11,292 bases of DNA from JBEKDJ01 sp050014415 (GTDB lineage: Bacteria > Desulfobacterota > BSN033 > UBA1163): assembly GCA_050014415.1 (NCBI GenBank), contig JBEKDJ010000145.1, positions 1-11,292 on the forward strand, written 5' to 3'. This document shows positions 6,373 to 11,292 of the stretch, one piece after another. Position 1 is the first letter of the stretch; each line of letters begins with the position of its first letter. The notes beneath the pieces were generated by a model that saw nothing but the letters and a program-made list of their open reading frames with translations, ran no database searches and was not told the origin of the DNA. The position numbers and the translations under genes were made by a program.

Positions 6373-6465
6373 TTACGGCTCACCCCTCAAGATAATAGAC
6401 CTCTTTACCTCCCAGCCTTTCGATTCGGCGTGGAAACGGGCACGTTTCTCACAATCGGGAGTCAT
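6373..6465 (-). CDS. Possible 30-aa ORF or gene fragment, unrecognised
   Basis: Minus-strand frame from ATG at 6465 to TAA at 6373: MTPDCEKRARFHAESKGWEV and then KRSIILRGEP. The composition is protein-like, with basic residues and one Trp. GAAGG lies 4 bases upstream, but the frame stays open for only 11 further codons before a stop. It may be the tail of a lost gene in the suspected inserted segment. No family recognised. Confidence 0.25.
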   Translation of the reverse strand: MTPDCEKRARFHAESKGWEVKRSIILRGEP

Positions 6466-6584
6466 AAGGCCTTCGCGGGAAGAGTCAAATAAGGCCACTT
6501 ACACGATTGTCGAGGGCAGTCCAAACTCGATTGGCGCGGATTAGGTAAGCTCTCAATATGGTATGATGAAGAGGAGTAAATAGA

Positions 6585-7139
6585 TCAGTTCGGAAGTGAG
6601 GGACAGCAGAGTAAGCATTTATTGGGAAAAAGAAGATAAGTGGACATTCTTGGGGTGTCTTCAAAGGTCAGAATCCTCTTCCCATCGCTGCTTCTGTCAG
6701 ATTTTATCGGCATATTTGAAACCGCATCAAGGTGCTCACGGATGGTCAAGGAAAGAGAGAATTGGGCCTTATAGGCCGGGTGATCAAGGCACGGAAAGGT
6801 TCGCCTTGCTCCTGAGGATTCAAATTGAGTTGTAAACATCTCGCTATCTTCAGCCTTTGCCAGATAAAACCCGGTAAGGGTCTGGCCAATATTTCCCGAA
6901 AATTCAAGGTCAACAATCGTTTCTCCCTTAAGGTTTGTTTCAACGGAAACCTCCTCGTTGGCACGGTTGACTGAAAAATCTGAATCTTTTCCGTTTACCC
7001 GTACTTTCTTAATGTTCAAATCCACTGCGTTCAATAGAAGCTTTTCTTCCTCAGCTTCCAAATAGATTCGTTCAGATCCTTCGTAACTATGCTCCAGATC
7101 GTTTATGTCTAAATGGAGTTCATACCTGTTGATCTTCAT
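6585..7139 (-). pseudogene. M1-family aminopeptidase, N-terminal fragment
   Basis: The start at 7139 has GAGAGGAG 4 bases upstream. Residues 1-172 match the N-terminal beta domain of M1 (tricorn-factor/APN-type) zinc aminopeptidases: LLLNAVDLNIKKVRVNG, LEFSGNIGQTLTGFYLA, TTQFESSGARRTFPCLDHPAYKAQFSL, AVSNMPI, and TPRMSTYLL. Homology ends there, at about 6626; the last residues before the TGA at 6585 are unrelated. The catalytic domain with GAMEN and HExxH is missing, so it cannot be a peptidase (full proteins are over 600 aa). Two usually conserved spots have changed: SGARR for TDARR and DHP for DEP. It lies 25 bases after the asparaginase stop on the same strand and was probably its operon partner. 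Confidence 0.85.
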
Positions 7140-7164
7140 TCGCTCCTCTCTCCGAGGTGAACCT

Positions 7165-7668
7165 TTAATGCGGTAATTCTTCAAATTCACCGGATTGCTT
7201 ATTTTTTCTTACGTTATCCCAGCGGAAAATCTTTCCATTCATTGTAATATAAACCCCTTGCTCTAAGGCTTGAACGGCAGAGACTGCAAAACCAAGATTG
7301 AACAAAGCGTCCGAAGCACCAAACGCATAGGGAATCACGGCACCTACCAGAACGACGGTTTTTCCTTTGACATTGTCGCTGAGAACTTGAGCTGTTTCCA
7401 CCATCGTATCTGTCCCGTGCGTTACGATAATTTTATTCTCAAGACAATTGATGCACTTTGTCAAAATCTCCTCTCTATCCTGCCACATCATTTGAAGGCT
7501 GTCTTTAAGCATCACTTCTTCTAAAATGAGCCTTACCTTGCATCTCACTTGATTGAGCATATTCGATAGATGGGAACTTGAAAACGTCAATTCGCCGGTA
7601 AGGGGGTCGTATTCTTTATCGATGGTACCACCGGTGATCAGAATTCTGATTGCCTCTTCGTCTTTCAT
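7165..7668 (-). CDS. Short stand-alone asparaginase-like protein, 167 aa
   Basis: This looks like the N-terminal catalytic domain of L-asparaginase as a complete small protein, a known short family. Visible are TGGTIDKEY at residues 12-20 with nucleophile-type Thr15, VTHGTDTMVETA with the second Thr and the Asp of the catalytic set, GASDALFNLGFAVSAVQ, and the ending GVYITMNGKIFRWDNVRKNKQSGEFE, where this short family normally stops. It lacks the C-terminal domain of full asparaginases, so asparagine hydrolysis is not assured. The ATG at 7668 is preferred because it overlaps the stop of an upstream fragment as ATGA (translational coupling); an in-frame ATG at 7677 is possible. It appears intact, is probably cytoplasmic, and lies upstream of the truncated aminopeptidase. 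No signal peptide is visible. Confidence 0.8.
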   Translation of the reverse strand: MKDEEAIRILITGGTIDKEYDPLTGELTFSSSHLSNMLNQVRCKVRLILEEVMLKDSLQMMWQDREEILTKCINCLENKIIVTHGTDTMVETAQVLSDNVKGKTVVLVGAVIPYAFGASDALFNLGFAVSAVQALEQGVYITMNGKIFRWDNVRKNKQSGEFEELPH

Positions 7669-7772
7669 ATCACCCATCCCTGATAACCCTCAATGGTCTC
7701 GACCAGTGTGTTCCAAATGATTTCTCCTGGCGGGTAGTTGAAGTCCGTTATCCCAAGCCTGGAAGACAAAGG
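7665..7772 (-). pseudogene. C-terminal 35-residue fragment of an unidentified protein
   Basis: A minus-strand frame opens after a TAG at 7775-7773 and ends at a TGA at 7667-7665, overlapping the asparaginase ATG as ATGA. It reads ITDFNYPPGEIIWNTLVETI followed by EGYQGWVI, which looks like genuine protein. The overlap suggests the upstream gene was once translationally coupled to the asparaginase. No start codon or upstream domain survives. Family not recognised. Confidence 0.45.
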
Positions 7773-8062
7773 CTATCGGTCAAATCCCCATACACCCAGC
7801 CGGCGCTAGCACCAGCAGCCGTTCCGGCCAGAACCCCACTGCCGGCACCGATGGCCGCGCCAGTGCCAGCATGTCCTTCTGGGGCGCCGATAGCCGCACC
7901 TAGGAGCGCTCCTGCGGCTGTGCCCACGGCAGCCTCTACACCGGTATTCTCATTGATCGTCTCCTGAGGTGAATTTCCAATCTGCTGGGCTGCCCACTGC
8001 CTACAGACTGCGTCGTCGGCCTGGAATTGCTCAAAGCTCTTTCCGGGGCCGAGCCCCCTCCT
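7748..8062 (-). pseudogene. Glycine-zipper family protein, broken at both ends
   Basis: The frame PGKSFEQFQADDAVCRQWAA, then QQIGNSPQETINENTGVEAAVG, then repeated AAGALLGAAIGAPEGHAGTGAAIGAGSGVLAGTAAGASAG, matches envelope glycine-zipper proteins, which are usually lipoproteins. These carry a KSxEQFQxDDxxCRQWA head followed by small-residue G-x3-G helices that pack in membranes. An in-frame stop at 8065-8063 precedes the homologous part, and there is no start codon, signal peptide or lipobox. After the zipper the frame runs into unrelated residues and stops at 7748, without the tyrosine- and cysteine-containing tail such proteins usually have. So both ends are lost. It overlaps the neighbouring fragment in a different frame, as expected in decayed DNA. 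Confidence 0.7.
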
Positions 8063-8896
8063 TTACACTGTCTACTGTTAATGAATACCAAATGGAGCCC
8101 AAAAACTAAATACTGTAAATTGCGTATTTTCTTGGAAAATCTATTGTATTTTGACAGTCGCAAAGCCCTTAACAGTGGCGCAGGACACTAATTTCCTATG
8201 CAACACCTATCAACAACGGATTTCAAAACAAAAATCCATATTTTCTCAATAGACTTGTTGTAGATCAGTCCAAAACAAGTGCTAGCTGCTTACGCAGAAT
8301 GGCAAGGGAAAACTCTTAATCGGTAGCTTTGCAGTCTCCCAAAAGATTCAAGACCGTGCGAAGTAAGTCAGTTTGTCGGCCATCGAATGAAAGCCATTCT
8401 TTAAACAAAAGGGCGGGATGAAGTACCCAGCAGTCCCGGGTATCGGCGTATTGGGATCGAGATGAACATATCTTGCCAAACGTAAGTCCCTTAAAAAATG
8501 AGTAAATGTTTCTATCTGATCTTCAAACCGTAGCTTTTTGGAACTTGAAAAACGCAACGTTGATAGCAGAAATCCACACCCCGGGACCACCCCTCTTTGT
8601 TAACTCCGGCCTCCCTTAATTTTGGGAACGTCATTTAAACCCCCAGAAAGCCCGTAAGGAAGTTGGCTGAGGAGTATACCTACAAATCGTTATCTTTAGA
8701 TTGAACTCAGAACTGAGGATTATTGGTTAAAATCTTGAATAGAGAGTTCGCGGGGTTATACAAGACGGTACGGTCTATTCATCAGAAGACTCCCGATTCG
8801 GGTCACATAGAGATCCGAATGCCCAATATAGAAATCCCAAAGGGGTTCCAACGAGGTCGGTTGTAGCTCACCTACATAAAGAATAAGACACTCGAA
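8063..8896. other. About 830 bp with no convincing gene
   Basis: Both strands are broken by frequent stops. The longest frame is 80 codons on minus (8590-8348), without a ribosome-binding site or recognisable motif. A shorter minus frame at about 8890-8765 reads ELQPTSLEPLWDFYIGHSDL and continues into YVTRIGSLLMNRPYRLV. It looks protein-like but has no start and may be a relic. An odd 11-base palindrome CCCGATTCGGG occurs at 8792-8802. I found no clear terminator for the methyltransferase operon. Confidence 0.4.
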
Positions 8897-10039
8897 TCAA
8901 TGCGTCACCGTCCCAAACTCATTGCTCGCCGCCACGAAGGCTTCCATGTTCTCCGGCTTCGCATTGATCGGTGCATCGCAGCCGGGGCAGAGGAGCAGCC
9001 CTGTGGGACCGATGTCCCTTACCAGATCGCGGACGTACGTACGGACCTCCTTGGGCGTACCGGAGGCCAGAAGGGCCGACGGTACGTCGCCCATCACGGC
9101 CATCCGATCACCGACCAGTTCCTTGAACTTGCGGATGTCCGTCATCCCGTCCGGGTTGAACACGCATTTCTTGGCAGGGAGCTCCTGCAAGCGGGCGAGG
9201 TCCCTAGTCCAGTCCTGGTCAAGGTGGAGTATCGGTGTGATTCCTGCATCTATCAGGGCGTTGGCGAACTTGACAAAGTAAGGCCAGACAAAACGGTTCC
9301 ACAACTTCGGCGCAAGAAGGGCGCTGGCGGAACGCCAACCTCCCAGCCAAACCCCGGGCCGACCGGACATCTTCGCCGGTCCTATGGTCATACCTATTAT
9401 CTCGGGGAAGGCTGCATCCATGGCTGCCTGCACCTTGTCGGGCATACGGTAGAGATCGAGGTAGAACTTCTCCATCGACCGGCCGCCACAAAAGAACTCA
9501 AAGGGTATGGAGCCAAACCCCCCGGTTATCACGAAATATCCGTGCTCCTCATATCTATGCATCAAGGGTCCGGCCGTTGTCTGAGCCGCAACCATGAATT
9601 TCTGGAACTCTCCCATGTCGATCACTTTCGGCAGGTAGCCCCCCAGGAATGCCTGATAACCCTTTTCGATGATGGTATCATAGTCGGCCTGGGTCATGAC
9701 TTCCTCTTCCCGTACCTGCCAGAGGCTGTCAGGCGGGAGATCACGTCCGGGCACGCCGATGCGGGAAAGCCATTGGGTCGTAAGACCAGCGGTGATACGA
9801 ACGGTGGCCGCAGAGTTGGTGCCATCAATGGTCCCAAATTGGCTCAGCCTGTCCATGGCTGCGAGGGTCACATTCGCCGCGGCCTCCCCGCTCGCACAGA
9901 ATTCGGCTATGGTCATGCCCATGTACCGGGGAGAGAACGCCGTTCCCTGGTAAATGACCGGTATTCGATCGACAGGCTCACATTGCATCGCCTTCTGAAT
10001 CCGTTCACGCCTTTCCTGATAAACGGTCTCGTTACTCAT
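8897..10039 (-). CDS. UroD/MtaA-family corrinoid-dependent methyltransferase, 380 aa
   Basis: Uroporphyrinogen-decarboxylase-fold protein of the MtaA/CmuA type. Such zinc enzymes move methyl groups between a substrate or thiol and a corrinoid protein. Supporting features: opening RRERIQKAMQCEPVDRIPVI, typical of this family; ILHLDQDW (His272, Asp274) at the first metal-ligand site; MGDVPSALLASGTPKEV; and CPGCDAP with Cys351 and Cys354 near the end. MtaA uses H-x-C plus a distant Cys; here it is H-x-D, a substitution also seen in UroD-like paralogues of anaerobes, so metal coordination differs. The ATG at 10039 overlaps the stop of the corrinoid gene by 4 bases, implying tight coupling. Substrate unknown; O-, N- or S-methyl compounds are possible. 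True haem-pathway HemE is unlikely given the partner gene and Cys motif. Confidence 0.9.
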   Translation of the reverse strand: MSNETVYQERRERIQKAMQCEPVDRIPVIYQGTAFSPRYMGMTIAEFCASGEAAANVTLAAMDRLSQFGTIDGTNSAATVRITAGLTTQWLSRIGVPGRDLPPDSLWQVREEEVMTQADYDTIIEKGYQAFLGGYLPKVIDMGEFQKFMVAAQTTAGPLMHRYEEHGYFVITGGFGSIPFEFFCGGRSMEKFYLDLYRMPDKVQAAMDAAFPEIIGMTIGPAKMSGRPGVWLGGWRSASALLAPKLWNRFVWPYFVKFANALIDAGITPILHLDQDWTRDLARLQELPAKKCVFNPDGMTDIRKFKELVGDRMAVMGDVPSALLASGTPKEVRTYVRDLVRDIGPTGLLLCPGCDAPINAKPENMEAFVAASNEFGTVTH

Positions 10040-10719
10040 TGTGCCACCCCCTTCCGAGCTTGCTTATCCGGGCTATCGTTTGGCCCGGAATTGCCTTTTT
10101 GTTTCGTCCATTGATTGGCGACTCTGACTGCTGTCTGCGCGTCGGCACCCCATGCGTCGGCGCCGGTATAGTCTTTGACGGCAGAGGTCATAGGCCCCCC
10201 GCCGATCATGACCTTCACCTTGAGACCTGCCGTATTAAGGGTGGACACGGTCTCCTTCATGGCATCATAGGCGACGGTGAGCAGGCCGGACAGGCCGACT
10301 ATCTTCGCGCCTGTTTCTTTCACGGCGTCCACAAACTTCTGGGGAGGGACGTCGACGCCGAGGTCTAGGACGTCGTAGCCGACCGCCTTGAGAAGACCCA
10401 CCACGATGTTCTTGCCGATGTTGTGGATATCGCCTTTCACCGTCCCGAAGACGATCTTACCTTTTCTGCCGCCACCCCCGCCTGCACTGATCCGGGCCTC
10501 GAGAGGGGCCGTGGCGGTCTTGAATATCTCCCCTGCCATCATGAGGTCCGAGATGAAGTACTCGCCGGTTTCAAAGCGCTTTCCCACCTGCATCATGCCT
10601 TCCTGGCAGCTGGCAAGGATCGCCATGGGATCGGCCCCTTCGTCAAGGCGTTTCTTCGCTATCCGTACTGCCTTCTCTTCATCCAACTCTGAAATCGCCG
10701 TTACCAATTCATCGTTCAT
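10036..10719 (-). CDS. Methyltransferase cognate corrinoid protein, 227 aa
   Basis: The methyl-carrying B12 protein for the methyltransferase that follows. Residues 1-88 form the helical cap domain (MNDELVTAISELDEEKAVRI... GMMQVGKRFETGEYFISDLMMAGEIF). Then a glycine-rich linker (GGGGG, about 80-84) leads to the Rossmann-like cobalamin domain. This carries GDIHNIGKN with Asp97, His99 (lower cobalt ligand) and Gly102, then SGLLT at 144-148 and IGGGP at 172-176. This is the MtaC/MtbC/MttC-type layout at normal length, apart from a hydrophilic tail of about 25 residues (KGNSGPNDSPDKQARKG). AAGGAGGAGAG sits about 5 bases before the ATG. It is the first gene of the operon. No riboswitch-sized leader is present: the start of transcription falls about 30 bases upstream. 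GC-rich relative to its surroundings. Confidence 0.93.
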   Translation of the reverse strand: MNDELVTAISELDEEKAVRIAKKRLDEGADPMAILASCQEGMMQVGKRFETGEYFISDLMMAGEIFKTATAPLEARISAGGGGGRKGKIVFGTVKGDIHNIGKNIVVGLLKAVGYDVLDLGVDVPPQKFVDAVKETGAKIVGLSGLLTVAYDAMKETVSTLNTAGLKVKVMIGGGPMTSAVKDYTGADAWGADAQTAVRVANQWTKQKGNSGPNDSPDKQARKGVAQ

Positions 10720-10741
10720 GGTCTCTCCTCCTTAGATACCA

Positions 10742-10766
10742 TTTCGTATGGGTTGAATATACGAAA
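10742..10766. repeat. 8-bp perfect palindrome over the -10 box of the corrinoid operon
   Basis: TTTCGTAT (10742-10749) and ATACGAAA (10759-10766) are exact inverted copies with a 9-base centre. The palindrome covers the -10 hexamer (10761-10756) and the expected start point of the minus-strand promoter. An operator for a dimeric repressor is the natural reading. A hairpin in the message is less likely because transcription would start inside it. Confidence 0.55.
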
Positions 10767-10784
10767 AAGAGGGTAATAGGTCAA
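10756..10784 (-). promoter_or_regulatory. Sigma-70-like promoter of the corrinoid/methyltransferase operon
   Basis: On the minus strand TTGACC (10784-10779), a 17-base spacer and TATATT (10761-10756) are close to consensus at ideal spacing. Start predicted near 10749, about 30 bases before the ATG of the corrinoid gene. It is close to the IS110 element's left end, so the end of that element may lie just beyond the -35 box. Confidence 0.65.
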
Positions 10785-10857
10785 GAAGAAAACCACTGAT
10801 GATTACCAATCCAAACCATGTATACTTTGACAAAATGCCGGGTTGCTGATTTCAGCT

Positions 10858-10866
10858 TGCTATAAT
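10858..10866 (+). promoter_or_regulatory. Extended -10 element (TGC-TATAAT) in the IS110 leader
   Basis: TGC (10858-10860) directly before a consensus TATAAT (10861-10866) makes a strong extended -10 element reading toward the transposase. No -35 match sits at 16-18 bases; a TTGACA at 10827-10832 is 28 bases away, too far to pair with it. IS110 elements are known to complete a promoter when their two ends join in the circular form, which would explain a lone -10 here. Transcript leader about 80 bases. Confidence 0.5.
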
Positions 10867-10890
10867 GTAGTTCATGATTGAGGGGAACGA

Positions 10891-10947
10891 GGAATAAGGA
10901 TATCCTCCTTTTCTGCGGCTGTTTATTCCGACCACAAACAAGGAGGA
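10891..10947 (+). ncRNA. Structured leader of the IS110 transposase that can hide its ribosome-binding site
   Basis: Two perfect complementary pairs interleave: GGAATAA (10891-10897) with TTATTCC (10923-10929), and TCCTCCTT (10903-10910) with AAGGAGGA (10940-10947). The second pair contains the whole Shine-Dalgarno sequence of the transposase at 10955. Because the order is a-b-a'-b', they can form an H-type pseudoknot or compete as alternatives. Either way translation initiation could be blocked. The same segment is where IS110-group elements encode their guide (bridge) RNA, so it may be part of such an RNA. Confidence 0.45.
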
Positions 10948-10954
10948 GACTATA

Positions 10955-11292
10955 ATGAAAGGGTTGAGGGCGAAAAGGGTAAAGATGGTGAAGGAAGGCA
11001 CACTGATCGCGACGGTGGACATAGGCGTAGCAAACAACACAGGGTATTGCACTACCTTGGACGGGAGAAGCACCAAGTCCTTCAGGTTCGACAACACAAA
11101 GAAAGGATCCGAGAAATTCTGGTGTATGACCGTGGCTAGTAAGCACAGGTTTGGATGTGATGAGGTGCTCGTTGGCTATGAATCTACCGGCCCCTATGCC
11201 GAACCCCTCGTCCATTATCTTGCGAATCAGCAGGTCAAAATTGTCCAGGTCAACCCCATGCACACGAAGAAGATGAAGGAAGTCAATGACAA
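10955..11292 (+). CDS. IS110-family transposase (recombinase), N-terminal 112 residues, runs off the right edge
   Basis: RuvC-like DEDD recombinase domain of IS110 elements, which move through RNA-guided recombination with a serine-containing C-terminal domain lying outside this window. Visible: IATVDIGVANNTGYC with the first catalytic Asp22; VGYESTGPYAEPLVHYLA with Glu76; and VKIVQVNPMHTKKMKEVNDN, the stretch that normally leads to the DD residues beyond the edge. AAGGAGGAG (10940-10948) lies 6 bases before the ATG. The frame is open to the last base, with no sign of decay in the visible part. It is transcribed divergently from the corrinoid operon, and its left end must lie between about 10785 and 10860; I cannot place it exactly. 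Whether it belongs to the IS110 or IS1111 subgroup cannot be told. Confidence 0.93.
   Translation, partial: MKGLRAKRVKMVKEGTLIATVDIGVANNTGYCTTLDGRSTKSFRFDNTKKGSEKFWCMTVASKHRFGCDEVLVGYESTGPYAEPLVHYLANQQVKIVQVNPMHTKKMKEVND

Noticed and set aside
5758..8305. CGCAGAATGGCAA occurring at about 5758 and again at 8293
   Set aside because: A single 13-base repeat is expected about once by chance in a window of this size, and neither copy sits at a feature border.
8348..8590. 80-codon minus-strand frame
   Set aside because: No start signal, no family resemblance, and surrounded by stop-rich sequence.
8900..10114. 404-codon plus-strand open frame
   Set aside because: It lies antisense to the methyltransferase and the end of the corrinoid gene, both with clear family motifs. 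It has no recognisable domain and is explained by the GC-rich codon use of the real genes.
10827..10866. TTGACA with TATAAT as a standard promoter
   Set aside because: The two hexamers are 28 bases apart, far outside the workable 16-18 range, so only the extended -10 is reported.
10781..11263. 160-codon minus-strand open frame
   Set aside because: Antisense to the IS110 transposase, whose motifs are clear; no ribosome-binding site or family features.
1..11292. CRISPR array, toxin-antitoxin pair, phage structural genes or a known defence system
   Set aside because: No regularly spaced repeats, no cas-like or toxin-like proteins, and no phage structural or packaging proteins among the readable frames.

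Overview
The window looks like accessory chromosome from an anaerobic bacterium, most plausibly a sulfate-reducer or syntroph-like Desulfobacterota. This is inferred from a corrinoid protein paired with a UroD-family methyltransferase, lipoyl-complex genes, a tRNA-Arg(ACG) fragment of the kind used by integrating elements, and abundant gene debris. No ribosomal or other marker gene is present, so the taxonomic guess is soft. Gene density is low and many genes are broken.

Layout. 1-76: tail of a gene entering from the left. 171-383: small unrecognised gene. 591-1474: minus-strand secreted, probably outer-membrane, protein with its own promoter, a palindrome over the promoter and a hairpin terminator. 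1559-3683: headless acyltransferase (E2) pseudogene followed by an intact but unusual dihydrolipoamide dehydrogenase-like gene. 4193-4868: decayed IS4-family transposase (minus). 4890-5708: intact SDR oxidoreductase. 5801-6095: remains of a Crp/Fnr-type regulator. 6125-6169: 3' fragment of tRNA-Arg (minus), with phased direct repeats beside it, read as an attachment-site scar. 6585-8062: minus-strand relics (truncated M1 aminopeptidase, broken glycine-zipper protein, an unidentified C-terminus) around one intact short asparaginase. 8063-8896: nothing convincing. 8897-10784: intact, visibly GC-richer two-gene operon (corrinoid protein then UroD-family methyltransferase, 4-bp overlap) with a good promoter and a palindrome over its -10 box. 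10861-11292: 5' part of an IS110-family element reading off the right edge, with a structured leader.

Working together. The clearest functional unit is the corrinoid/UroD pair, a minimal cobalamin-dependent methyl-transfer module. The asparaginase and truncated aminopeptidase were probably co-transcribed and both handle peptide or amino-acid nitrogen. The E2 remnant and dehydrogenase are the residue of a 2-oxoacid or acetoin dehydrogenase-type operon. The most interesting non-coding structures are the IS110 leader, where two interleaved complementary pairs could form a pseudoknot that hides the transposase ribosome-binding site, and the two palindromes placed over promoters.
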